The position numbers were made by a program, and so were the translations under genes. Below are positions 30,855-39,122 of a stretch of 64,000 nucleotides of DNA, piece by piece. Each line of letters begins with the position of its first letter. Position 1 is the first letter of the stretch. Where the stretch lies: the NCBI GenBank assembly GCA_038230215.1, contig JBBRNR010000002.1, forward strand, positions 124,001 through 188,000, written 5' to 3'. Under the pieces are notes generated by a model. The model was given only the letters and a program-made list of their open reading frames with translations. It searched no databases and was not told the DNA's origin. The stretch is from DASVRZ01 sp038230215 (lineage in GTDB: Bacteria > Verrucomicrobiota > Verrucomicrobiia > Chthoniobacterales > DASVRZ01).

Positions 30855-33035
30855 ATGAAGAAGGTGAAAGTGCATTTCGAGCACTGCTACGGAATTAAGA
30901 GACTTTCGACGGAATTTGACTTCGAGAAAAATGGAAACGTTGTAGCTATCTATGCGCCGAATGGCGTGATGAAAACCTCTTTTGCCAATGCCTTTCGCGA
31001 TTTGACGACTGGAGCCACATCGTCTGATCGTATATGGCCTGCAAAAAATACCATGCGAACCATCGAGGACGAGACCGGCACCGAACTTTCTCCCGATGCT
31101 GTTTTCGTAGTGGAACCCTACAACCAAGGATTCAAATGCGAGAAGCTTTCCACACTGCTCGTAAATGATGAGCTTCGGAAAAGGTTCGACGCTATTCACA
31201 CAAGTATCGACGTAAAGGCAGAAGATCTTGCTTCCGAGCTAAAGCCTAAGGTTGGAATGAAAAACGGGTTAAGGGAAGAGTTTGCTGATGCCATTACGCA
31301 TGATCGGAAGGAGTTTTACCTAGCTCTTGGCCGCATCAAAGAAGAGGTCATGGAGGGTAAAGACTCTGCGCTGGCAGATGTTATCTACTCTCAAATCTTT
31401 AATCCTAAGGTTGCTGATCTCCTAGCCAATGCCGATTTTCGAGAAAAGATTCGCAGCTACATCGAAAAGTATGATGAGCTAATCAATAAATCGACCTTTT
31501 TTAGAAAAGGCGTGTTCACGCACAACAACGCTGCGGACATTGCGAAAAGCTTAAACACCAATGGGTTTTTCAAAGCTGAGCATTCTGTCTTTCTGCGCAT
31601 TAACGGCGAGAAAAAGGAAGTTAGCTCACTTAAGGATTTGGAGGGCGCAATCCAGGCGGAAAAAGATATTATTCTTACGGACGAAGGACTCAGGAAAGCA
31701 TTTGAAGCGCTTGACAAACAGTTGATCAAGAATCCTGACCTAAGAACATTTCGCCAGTGCTTGGAGGAAAATCCCCTCATATTACCGGAACTAGCTAACC
31801 CCGACCGGCTGAAAGGGAAGCTTTGGGTGGCTTATTTGATTCGATCCAAGGACCGGTTCAACGACCTATTAGATGCCTATAATTTAGGTAAAGCAGAACT
31901 TGCAGTGATTGTGGCTGAGGCAAAGAAAGACCGAACCAGATGGGCAGACGTGATAGCCATCTTCAACGACCGATTCTCCGTTCCATTCGTCGTTCGTATG
32001 GAGAATCAAGAAGACGTGATTTTAAGGAGCGACGCCCCTGCTGTTGTATTCGATTTTTTGGAAGACCCAGCGGATGCAAACTCTCCTTCGGCGGTAGTTG
32101 AGGAGAGTTCGCTTATGCAGGTTTTGAGCAATGGAGAGAAGCGTGCGCTTTATATCCTAAATATTATTTTTGAAGTAGAAGCTAGGAGGGCCGCAAAACA
32201 GCCGACCCTATTTGTCATTGACGACATCGCGGACTCCTTCGATTACAAAAACAAATATGCGATCATAGAGTATCTAAACGAAGTCTCTCAACACCCGGGG
32301 TTTTTCGAAATTATACTAACGCACAACTTTGATTTTTATCGCACCGTTTGTGGGCGACTCCAGCTAAAGCAAGGAAATCGCATGTTCGCCAGCAAGAGTG
32401 AAAACGAAATTTCACTACAGAGCGAATTTCATGGCAATTCACCGTTCATTCATTGGAAGAAGAATCTCACAAACAATAGGATGTTGCTAGCAGCTGTGCC
32501 GTTCTTGAGAAATCTGGCAGAATACTCTGGCGACCGCCCTTCCTTTCTGACGCTTACGTCCCTTTTGCACATGAAGACGGATACTGCGGGCATAACTGTT
32601 GGTGAACTCGAAATATTAATTAAGAAAATACTTCAGGATCAAGCTAACCTTCTGCTCTCGAGTCCTGCACAGTCCGTGAAAGATCTAATCAATCATGTTG
32701 CAGCAGAAATTATAGCAGAGGCTGCGGAGACGCACGCGTTGGAGGATAAGATTGTCCTATCCATCGCCATCCGGCTCAAAGCGGAAGAAGTGATGATTGC
32801 AAAGATCAATGATCACGCCTTCTGGACCGGAATTAAGCGCAATCAAACGACAGAACTGATCCGTCGCTTCAAAAAAGATTTTCCGAACGAGCGAGATGCA
32901 ATTTATCTATTCGATCAGGTGAACTTAATGACGCCTGAAAATATCCATCTGAACTCATTCATGTATGAACCAATTTTGGATATGTCCGCTCAGCATCTGA
33001 AGAAGTTATACACGAAACTTTGTGCGATTCCTTAG
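30855..33035 (+). CDS. AAA/ABC-type ATPase of the PrrC/RloC-like (AAA_13) group, possible defence protein
   Basis: 726 residues. The ATPase core is split by a long, probably coiled-coil region: Walker A at residues 33-42 (YAPNGVMKTS, where the usual glycine before lysine is methionine), ABC signature near residue 422 (VLSNGEKRALYILNIIFE), Walker B near 452 (TLFVIDDIADSFD), H-loop near 489 (ILTHNFDFYRTV). This arrangement is that of SMC-like ATPases with an effector C-terminus, as in PrrC/RloC anticodon nucleases and other anti-phage proteins. The last 230 residues do not show a nuclease motif that I recognise and no zinc hook CxxC is present. Base composition is clearly more AT-rich than the flanks, a sign of transfer. 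No partner toxin or methylase is adjacent; a 42-bp array follows. Confidence 0.7.
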   Translation: MKKVKVHFEHCYGIKRLSTEFDFEKNGNVVAIYAPNGVMKTSFANAFRDLTTGATSSDRIWPAKNTMRTIEDETGTELSPDAVFVVEPYNQGFKCEKLSTLLVNDELRKRFDAIHTSIDVKAEDLASELKPKVGMKNGLREEFADAITHDRKEFYLALGRIKEEVMEGKDSALADVIYSQIFNPKVADLLANADFREKIRSYIEKYDELINKSTFFRKGVFTHNNAADIAKSLNTNGFFKAEHSVFLRINGEKKEVSSLKDLEGAIQAEKDIILTDEGLRKAFEALDKQLIKNPDLRTFRQCLEENPLILPELANPDRLKGKLWVAYLIRSKDRFNDLLDAYNLGKAELAVIVAEAKKDRTRWADVIAIFNDRFSVPFVVRMENQEDVILRSDAPAVVFDFLEDPADANSPSAVVEESSLMQVLSNGEKRALYILNIIFEVEARRAAKQPTLFVIDDIADSFDYKNKYAIIEYLNEVSQHPGFFEIILTHNFDFYRTVCGRLQLKQGNRMFASKSENEISLQSEFHGNSPFIHWKKNLTNNRMLLAAVPFLRNLAEYSGDRPSFLTLTSLLHMKTDTAGITVGELEILIKKILQDQANLLLSSPAQSVKDLINHVAAEIIAEAAETHALEDKIVLSIAIRLKAEEVMIAKINDHAFWTGIKRNQTTELIRRFKKDFPNERDAIYLFDQVNLMTPENIHLNSFMYEPILDMSAQHLKKLYTKLCAIP

Positions 33036-33117
33036 CTCAATATTCGTTGGTGTCTGATAGTATGTTTCCAATGGCTGCAATGCGGCGAAAGAGGTAAGAT
33101 TGCAGGTTGCGTTGCTT

Positions 33118-33394
33118 ACTCGGAATTTTCCGAATGGGTTTGCGAGGCCGCTTGAAGCATTCGGGATTTTCCGAATAGGGTCTGCACGACTGCACGGGGC
33201 ATTTGGCGTTTGCCGAACAGGGTTTGCAGGGCTGCACGGTGTGTTCGGAATTTACCGAATAGGGTTTGCAGAGGTGCACGGGGCATTCGGGATTTTCCGA
33301 GAGGGCTCAGCGGGGCTGCATGAGACGTTCGGAGTTTCCCGAAGGGCCTTGGCAGGACTGCGGGGTGGGTTCGGAATTTTCCGAAGCAGAGGCG
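33118..33394. repeat. 42-bp tandem array between ATPase and helical protein gene
   Basis: Units start at 33118 (41 bp), 33159, 33201, 33243, 33285, 33327 and 33369 (partial). Each opens with a palindromic core close to TTCGGAATTTTCCGAA, followed by GGGTTTGCA and GCTGCACGGGG-type segments. The core is the same as in the metH array. It begins about 80 bp after the ATPase stop and ends 136 bp before the next ATG. The 494-bp gap holds no convincing gene; frames stay open only because 42 is a multiple of three. Confidence 0.92.
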
Positions 33395-33529
33395 ACTTGG
33401 GGAGTGATGGCGGAAGTAGGAAAATTTACTTGTCAGCCGCAGGGAATTCGGGCACACGGGAGGCTGGCACCGGGGCATGAAGCTTGCGGCCCGCCAATTA
33501 ACCGCAGTCACCCAAGGAATATTGTTATT

Positions 33530-34219
33530 ATGAAGTTCACACGTTTTTTTGAGAACCAGTTCGATGATGTCGAGATCAGCTCCGAGGAGTTGCGGAGTTT
33601 TGCCGAGGATCATATCGGGAAACTCACCGGGCGGGCACCTTACGCGGCGATGCTGGCGGCGACGGAGGCGGTGTTTGGGCCATTCGACGACGCGCTCTCG
33701 GCTCGCGCGGCCACCATCGGTTCGCAGATGGGCCAGACGATGACGAAGAATGAGATGGTGCAGCTTTTCCGGACGAAGATCCGCCAGCGGCGCGGGCGGG
33801 TGGTGGATGTCTTTAGCGAGGCGAGCGCGGAGTACCTGGAGATTTTCCCGCAGGGGCTGTCGTATTACACGCGGGCCACGATGCAGACTCTGAAGACGCG
33901 ACTGGATTATCTGGTGGAGAAATTAACGAAGTATCAGGTGCAGCTCGGTGCGTCGTTGCTGGCGGAATTTGTGGCGTTGCAGGCGAGCTTCAACGAGGCG
34001 CGCAGCAGTCAGGTGGAGGAAAAAGGCGGGGTGAGCCAGGCGCGCGGCGCGGTGAAGACCACGCGCACGGCACTGGAGCTGCAATTGACGGATAATCTGC
34101 TGACGCTGGCGAAGGAATACAAATGCCAGCCGGAGAAGGCGGCGGAGTTTTTCGATCAATCGAAGCTGGAAGACCCGACGCAGAGTCAGGCAAGGGAGGT
34201 ACCTCAGCCGCCGGTGTAG
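33530..34219 (+). CDS. all-helical protein of unknown function downstream of 42-bp array
   Basis: 229 residues, no signal peptide. The sequence is dominated by amphipathic helices: FFENQFDDVEISSEELRSFA, AAMLAATEAVFGPFDDALSA, ATMQTLKTRLDYLVEKLTKY and TTRTALELQLTDNLLTLAKE. It ends in a short disordered tail. No family recognised. ATG chosen because upstream frame runs through the repeat array. The array-then-helical-protein order recurs at 38.6 and 51 kb. Confidence 0.75.
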   Translation: MKFTRFFENQFDDVEISSEELRSFAEDHIGKLTGRAPYAAMLAATEAVFGPFDDALSARAATIGSQMGQTMTKNEMVQLFRTKIRQRRGRVVDVFSEASAEYLEIFPQGLSYYTRATMQTLKTRLDYLVEKLTKYQVQLGASLLAEFVALQASFNEARSSQVEEKGGVSQARGAVKTTRTALELQLTDNLLTLAKEYKCQPEKAAEFFDQSKLEDPTQSQAREVPQPPV

Positions 34220-34390
34220 GCGCGAAGGCGGCGAGGGGAATGGCTAAATTCTAATGACCAGATCGCTGAAGGGCTAATGATTCAGATGGGGCTGAAATCG
34301 TAAAACCTCTGTGCGCTGCATCGGCGTCGATGCGCTTCTAGTGAGGAATAGTTATGGAAATCCCCGGCGATTTGTTCAAATATCTGCGGC

Positions 34391-34888
34391 ATGACAGATA
34401 AAAAGGATTATTTTAGTCGTTTCGCCCGTTCCGCCTCCAAGCAATCGGGCAGGCCATTGGTGTTTGGTTTTGCCGTTATGATCATTCTGGTGTGGGCCAT
34501 TCTCGGGCCGGTCTTCAAATTCAGCGACACCTGGCAACTGGTCATTAACACCAGCACGACGATCATCACGTTTCTGATGGTTTTCCTGATTCAAAACACC
34601 CAGAACCGCGACAGCGAGGCGATGCATCTCAAGCTGGATGAATTGATTCGCGCCAGCGAGGCGCACAATGCCCTGCTCGATATCGAGGAGTTAAGCGAGG
34701 AACAGCTCGACCAGATCAAGGTCGATTACGAGGAACTCGCCAAGGCCGCGCGGCCCGAATTGTCGGAGCCAGAAGAAGAGAATGAAACTCCCGCTCCTCC
34801 CATCCATAAACAGCCTGCGCCGGGCCGCAAAAAGAAGCCCCGGAAAAAGAGAATCCCGCCACCGAAACGCAGCACGGTCGCCTGGTAG
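34391..34888 (+). CDS. low-affinity iron permease-family (PF04120) membrane protein
   Basis: 165 residues. N-terminal FARSASKQSGRPLVFGFAVM, two membrane helices (VFGFAVMIILVWAILGPVFK and TIITFLMVFLIQNTQNRDSE) and LKLDELIRASEAHNALLDIE are the PF04120 signature. The lysine/proline-rich C-terminus (PGRKKKPRKKRIPPPKR) is cytoplasmic and disordered. Despite the name, iron transport is not shown for bacterial members. 6 bp upstream of engB, likely co-transcribed. Confidence 0.85.
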   Translation: MTDKKDYFSRFARSASKQSGRPLVFGFAVMIILVWAILGPVFKFSDTWQLVINTSTTIITFLMVFLIQNTQNRDSEAMHLKLDELIRASEAHNALLDIEELSEEQLDQIKVDYEELAKAARPELSEPEEENETPAPPIHKQPAPGRKKKPRKKRIPPPKRSTVAW

Positions 34889-34894
34889 ATTCTG

Positions 34895-35524
34895 ATGAAA
34901 ATCAAATCCGCGCAGTTCATTACCAGTGCACTGACACTGGACTCGTGCCCGCCTGCGAAACTGCCGGAGTTTGCCTTTATTGGCCGCTCGAATGTGGGAA
35001 AATCGTCGCTCCTGAACATGCTCACCGGCCAGGCCAATCTCGCGAAAGTCTCTGCGACTCCGGGACACACGCGGATGATCAATTTCTTTAAGATCAACGA
35101 CGCGTGGACAATGGTCGATCTGCCCGGCTACGGCTACGCGAAGACGATCAAAAAAGACCCGCAGCAATTTCAGAAAATGGTGGCCAGCTACATCGGCGAC
35201 CGCGAGACGTTGCGCTGCGTGCTGGTGTTGATCGATTCGCGTCTGACTCCGCAGCAGATCGACTTGGAATTCGTTCAGTGGCTGATCGACCACGACCTGC
35301 GTTTTGCGCTTGTTTTCACCAAGTCCGACAAGATGAAAAAGATGGCGCTTCAGAAGAACATCGAGGCGTTTCAAAATCATCTCATCGGACTGAGCGAGAC
35401 CCTGCCGGAGACCTTTGTGAGTTCCTCGGAGACTCGCGTGGGCAAGTCCGAGTTGCTGGCCTTCATTGATCGGAAACTCCAGGAGCCGCAGATTTCCTCT
35501 GAAGAGGAAGCTGCAGTCGAGTAA
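34895..35524 (+). CDS. engB: ribosome biogenesis GTP-binding protein EngB (YihA/YsxC)
   Basis: Essential GTPase for assembly of the large ribosomal subunit. G-motifs are visible: G1 FIGRSNVGKSSLLN, G2 TPGHTR, G3 DLPGYGYAKT, G4 TKSDKMKK and a G5-like SSSETRVGKSEL. 209 residues, the normal length. Start ATG with a weak upstream ribosome site. Confidence 0.95.
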   Translation: MKIKSAQFITSALTLDSCPPAKLPEFAFIGRSNVGKSSLLNMLTGQANLAKVSATPGHTRMINFFKINDAWTMVDLPGYGYAKTIKKDPQQFQKMVASYIGDRETLRCVLVLIDSRLTPQQIDLEFVQWLIDHDLRFALVFTKSDKMKKMALQKNIEAFQNHLIGLSETLPETFVSSSETRVGKSELLAFIDRKLQEPQISSEEEAAVE

Positions 35525-35630
35525 GAGCGGGATGTGAGCCTCCTCAGAGTCTCAAGTGTGGGAGTGTTATTTCCGCTTTACGGGAATGCCAGCACGGTTA
35601 ATTTCATGCAACCCCCAACCCCCGCATCCT

Positions 35631-35798
35631 ATGATCTCTCATGGAGAAAAGTGCCGCCATTGCCATGCCAACATGAGCCCTCCCAAACTCGTCCAGGAAG
35701 GCCCGAAGAAAGGTCAGTATCGCACTGCCTGCAGCCAGTGCGGCCACATCGAGTATCATCCAGACCTGTCTCATTTGCAGCCCAAGCCCGGGCATTGA
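35631..35798 (+). CDS. small zinc-ribbon-like protein
   Basis: 55 residues with two cysteine pairs: CRHCHANMSPPKL and ACSQCGHIEYHPD, spaced as in a zinc ribbon, joined by a basic segment (VQEGPKKGQYRT). Probably a zinc-binding protein of unknown role. The ATG giving MISHGEKCRHC was chosen; the same frame opens 25 codons earlier without a good start. A second overlapping frame in this stretch lacks any family pattern. Confidence 0.6.
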   Translation: MISHGEKCRHCHANMSPPKLVQEGPKKGQYRTACSQCGHIEYHPDLSHLQPKPGH

Positions 35799-35832
35799 AA
35801 ATAACGCGAGCCGGATCGCACTCTGCGACGCC

Positions 35833-36318
35833 GTGAAAATCTGGAACCTTAAGCAATTTGCCCGCGCCCAATTTGCCCGGCTGCACCAGATTCGCGACCA
35901 GCCCCATGCCGTCGCGGGCGGCGTCGCCATCGGCATGTTTTGGGGATTCACCCCGCTCACCGGGTTGAAGTCGCTCTTCTCTCTCGCCTGCGCGTGGCTC
36001 TTTCGCTGTAGCAAAGTCGCCGCCGTCGTTGCCGTTAATTTTCACGACATCCTTACTCCCATCTGGCCCATCGTCCTGCGTTGGGAATACGATCTCGGCT
36101 ACTGGCTCTTGAGTCATCCGCATCATTTCCCTCCGCATCTGCGTGTTGGCGAGGGACATTGGCGCGACTGGTTTCACTTGAAAACCCTCCAAGTCCTCTG
36201 GCCCATGTTCCTCGGCTCGCTCGCCTTCGCCATCCCGATCTCACTCGTCTCGTATTGGATCGTCGAGACTTCTCTCGCCCGTTACCGGCTCAGGCACGAC
36301 CACCCGCCCGCCGACTGA
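35833..36318 (+). CDS. DUF2062 membrane protein
   Basis: 161 residues, GTG start (MKIWNLKQF). DUF2062 pattern: PHAVAGGVAIGMFWGFTPLT, then helices LKSLFSLACAWLFRCSKVAA and NFHDILTPIWPIVLRWEYDL, and a final membrane helix (LGSLAFAIPISLVSYWIVE). Function unknown; found as stand-alone or fused to glycosyltransferases in other bacteria. Followed by a short gap and the CxxC protein on the same strand. Confidence 0.8.
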   Translation: MKIWNLKQFARAQFARLHQIRDQPHAVAGGVAIGMFWGFTPLTGLKSLFSLACAWLFRCSKVAAVVAVNFHDILTPIWPIVLRWEYDLGYWLLSHPHHFPPHLRVGEGHWRDWFHLKTLQVLWPMFLGSLAFAIPISLVSYWIVETSLARYRLRHDHPPAD

Positions 36319-36393
36319 GCGGGCATCCCTCGGCTGTGGTTTCGTGGCAGCCTACTTGTGAATCGAAAGATCTGCATCTAACCTCCGCCCCAC

Positions 36394-37125
36394 ATGAAGT
36401 CCTTTCTCTTCTTTCTGATCCTCTGCGTCGGCGCGTGGGCGGGGTATCGCTACCTTCACAAAAACGACACCGTCGCCACATCGGCCATCTCTGCCGCCGA
36501 AACTTCCGAGGTCACCAGTGCCACACCTCCCGTCGACTCTACGACCGACACGCCCGTCGAGAAGTGCCCGCGCTGCCAGGGCACTGGCACCACCCGCTGC
36601 GCCGCCTTGCATTGCAAAGAGGGCTGGGTCGATTGCCCCGGGAAATGCCTCAAGCTCTCCGTCGGACGTTGGGAACACATGGATGTGCCGGGTCACGACG
36701 CCAAGGAGTTGTGGCAGAAATTCACTTATCCCGGCGGGCACTCGGCCTGGACCACCGCCCACGTCGGGCAAGTCATCGAGATGCGCGACGGCAAAGCGGT
36801 AAACATCGGCGCCTGCCCCATCTGTGGAGGCAAAGCCAAAGTCCCCTGCAAAGTCTGCCAGGGCACGGGTCAAGTCGTCTGCGCCGTCTGCCATGGGAAA
36901 AAATTTCTGCCTGTCCGACTGGTCAAAACACCCACTCCGACGGCACTCGCAGAGATACCCGCTGCAACCATCAAGACCCGCGACGATGCCATTCGATTGA
37001 AGGATGGCACCACCATCCACGGCCAGATCGTCGTCAACGACCCCGTCGCCATTTGGGTCCGCAAAATCAACGGCGGCACGATCCAGATTCCCAAAAGCAA
37101 GCTGCTCCACCCAGCGGGCCACTGA
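36394..37125 (+). CDS. membrane-anchored DnaJ-type zinc-finger (CxxCxGxG) protein
   Basis: 243 residues with an N-terminal anchor or signal (SFLFFLILCVGAWAGYRYL), then cysteine motifs of the DnaJ central domain type: CPRCQGTGTTRC, DCPGKCL, CPICGGKAKVPC, CKVCQGTGQVVCAVCHGKKF. The last 60 residues contain IRLKDGTTIHGQIVVNDPVA, a short beta segment typical of small 'induced by' domains on the periplasmic side. It likely binds zinc; no J-domain is present, so it is not a full co-chaperone. Role unknown. Confidence 0.75.
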   Translation: MKSFLFFLILCVGAWAGYRYLHKNDTVATSAISAAETSEVTSATPPVDSTTDTPVEKCPRCQGTGTTRCAALHCKEGWVDCPGKCLKLSVGRWEHMDVPGHDAKELWQKFTYPGGHSAWTTAHVGQVIEMRDGKAVNIGACPICGGKAKVPCKVCQGTGQVVCAVCHGKKFLPVRLVKTPTPTALAEIPAATIKTRDDAIRLKDGTTIHGQIVVNDPVAIWVRKINGGTIQIPKSKLLHPAGH

Positions 37126-37331
37126 TAGTGTAACATTTGCGTGACGGAAGGCAGAGAGCCGCGATGCCAAAAAGTAAGTGGAGTTGCATTTGAATGAGTG
37201 GTCCCCCCTCGTGAGAATGGTTTGCTTGAAGGAAATGGAAGTCCGTCGATGGGCGAGGGGAGCAGTGCGGGGAAGTTTATTGTTCTTGCTCCCGAAAAAA
37301 ACGCTGCCTATACGGTTAGCCACTGATTCCC

Positions 37332-38024
37332 ATGAGCGAAAAAATAATAATCGTGGATGACGAAGTGGATGTGGCGGACCTGATTTCTTTTCACCTCCAG
37401 AAAGCGAAATACACCGTACTTACCGTGGCAGATGGTGCGGCGGCAGTACCATTGATTCGGGCGGTGAATCCCGCGCTGGTGGTGCTGGATCTCATGCTGC
37501 CCGGGGTCTCGGGCCTGGAGATTTGCCGTATGCTGAAGAGCGACCCGAAGTTGGCCCGCATCCCCGTGATCATGCTGACGGCGAAGGCAGAGGAAGTGGA
37601 CCGGATCGTGGGTTTCGAGTTGGGCGCGGATGATTATGTGGTGAAGCCGTTTAGTCCGCGTGAGTTTGTCCTGCGAGTGAATGCTGTAGTGCGGAGAAAT
37701 ACCCCCGGCAGTGTGCCCGACCGACTCGTGGCGGGAGAGATTACGGTGGATCGGACGAAGCACGCGGTGCTGGTAGCTGGTAAACCGATCGATTGCACGG
37801 CTACGGAGTTTAAGCTGATTTCGATCCTGATCGAGCGCAGGGGACGGGTGCAGAGCCGCGACCGGTTGCTCTCCGATGTGTGGGGTTATGAAGCGGCGAT
37901 TGATACGCGAACGGTGGATACACACATGCGTCGGCTGCGCGAAAAGCTGGGTAAATACGGCACGTATCTGGAGACGGTGCGTGGCTTTGGCTATCGCATC
38001 GGCGAGGAACTTCCCAGAATGTGA
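37332..38024 (+). CDS. OmpR/PhoB-family response regulator
   Basis: Receiver domain with acidic pair IIVDDE, phosphoacceptor aspartate 53 (VVLDLMLPG), MLTAK threonine and YVVKPFSPREF lysine; then a winged-helix DNA-binding domain (CTATEFKLISILIERRGRV, TVDTHMRRLREKLGKYGTYL, VRGFGYRIGE). 230 residues, PhoB-sized. No histidine kinase is adjacent. pstSCAB begins 2.8 kb downstream, which makes a PhoB-like role attractive, but the regulator could belong to another pathway. Orphan genes of this type usually pair with a kinase elsewhere. Confidence 0.88.
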   Translation: MSEKIIIVDDEVDVADLISFHLQKAKYTVLTVADGAAAVPLIRAVNPALVVLDLMLPGVSGLEICRMLKSDPKLARIPVIMLTAKAEEVDRIVGFELGADDYVVKPFSPREFVLRVNAVVRRNTPGSVPDRLVAGEITVDRTKHAVLVAGKPIDCTATEFKLISILIERRGRVQSRDRLLSDVWGYEAAIDTRTVDTHMRRLREKLGKYGTYLETVRGFGYRIGEELPRM

Positions 38025-38098
38025 GAATAAAGTAGCCTGTTGGTTGCGACCTTAACCACCAGGGCACGAGTTTTAAGCAGGCGTCGCAAACATCCTTG

Positions 38099-38170
38099 GT
38101 AGCGTCGAGCCTCTGGCTCGAAGGAAGTCTATCTGCCAGCAAGCCAATCGAGCCAGAGGCTCGACGCTAC
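38099..38170. repeat. 72-bp element with perfect 23-bp terminal inverted repeats
   Basis: Arms start GTAGCGTCGAGCCTCTGG and are mirrored exactly at the right end, with a 26-base centre. No coding capacity. Fits a REP/MITE-like short mobile or hairpin element in the gap after the response regulator gene. Confidence 0.9.
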
Positions 38171-38219
38171 AAACCATTCATGAGGCAAAACGGTCTCTGC
38201 GAGACTTCTTTGACACCCT

Positions 38220-38573
38220 CTATAAGGTTTTCGGCTTGCGAGCGGTGCGTTTGCGTTCGCTGGTGCGCACGCCACCGGCTTTTTCGTACTCCGAGCTATC
38301 TTTGGAATACTTCACTCCCACCGCCGCCAGCATCTCACCGGAAAGGGTTTGCAGCTTCTTTTCCTCATTCTTTAAGTCATTAAGAAGACCATCAAGCTTG
38401 GAGAGTGCGGTGTTGTAACCCTCATTCATTTGCGCAACAGCCTCTTTTTTGGCTGTATAAGCTGCGAGCGTTTTACCATTGCCCAAATCAAGATTTACAT
38501 CAATCGAAGTCAATGCGTTAATGCGATTAGCTGCGAATTCAACAGATGGGGAGGTGCGTTTCCTACGTGCCAT
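38220..38573 (-). CDS. small helical protein of unknown function (SSEYEKAGG type)
   Basis: 117 residues. Basic head (MARRKRTSPSVEFAANRINA), a central pair of long amphipathic helices (KLDGLLNDLKNEEKKLQTLS) and a conserved-looking basic tail, YSKDSSEYEKAGGVRTSERK. I recognise the pattern from hypothetical proteins in several phyla but know no function. The frame extends 32 codons upstream; the ATG giving MARRKRTS fits best. AT-richer than the neighbourhood. A 21-bp array begins 125 bp upstream of its start. Confidence 0.7.
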   Translation of the reverse strand: MARRKRTSPSVEFAANRINALTSIDVNLDLGNGKTLAAYTAKKEAVAQMNEGYNTALSKLDGLLNDLKNEEKKLQTLSGEMLAAVGVKYSKDSSEYEKAGGVRTSERKRTARKPKTL

Positions 38574-38697
38574 AAGATTATGCAAGAGTAAAACTTCCAC
38601 CAGAAAAGCTCCATTAAAAATCTGATCGTGAAAGATGGAATGTATATCGTCATTACTTAAGATATACACAACAACTATCCTGCTATGGCTTAAACCA

Positions 38698-38928
38698 AAC
38701 TCACTTGAGTGCTGACTTAACTTATATTAATCAGCATTCAAGTCATTTTAACACTGATATAAATTACTTAGCTGATGATGAAAGTGACTTACATTTCCAT
38801 TGAAATGACTTGGTAGAGGATAAAAATGAATTTGGGAAACCTCCAAATGACTTGGATCGCTGTTTAAGTAAGATAGCTGTTCATTAAAATGATTTGATTA
38901 AGAGCGTTAACGATTTGCACTTGCGTCC
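38698..38928. repeat. 21-bp periodic array, half conserved and half variable
   Basis: At least eleven phased 21-bp units begin at 38698 and then every 21 bp to 38908. The first nine or so bases of each follow AAATGACTT or AAGTGACTT, while the remaining dozen bases vary freely between units. Weaker matches continue rightward to about 39070. The whole 549-bp gap (38574-39122) is AT-rich and shows no other gene or RNA that I can support. Confidence 0.8.
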
Positions 38929-39122
38929 AAGTTGAACTCGTGGACGCATTTGTCTTCGCAGTTACGCTGTCGCAAAGAGCGCCGACTCCTCATCTGACCT
39001 ACTTGAGGTTTGCCAAGCTGACCTATCAAGGCATTCCCAAGTGCCACTTGAGAGCGAGTAGAATACTGATCCGATGAAGATATGTATCAATCAAAGTTGA
39101 ATTGAATTTAGGAGTGATTAGG

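Noticed and set aside
30855..33035. Full RloC with zinc hook
   Set aside because: No CxxC hook motif is present between the ATPase halves.
33100..33613. Open frames on both strands through the 42-bp array
   Set aside because: They stay open because the unit is a multiple of three; no start site or signal supports translation.
38698..38928. CRISPR array
   Set aside because: Units of 21 bp are too short, repeats are degenerate and no cas gene is in the window.
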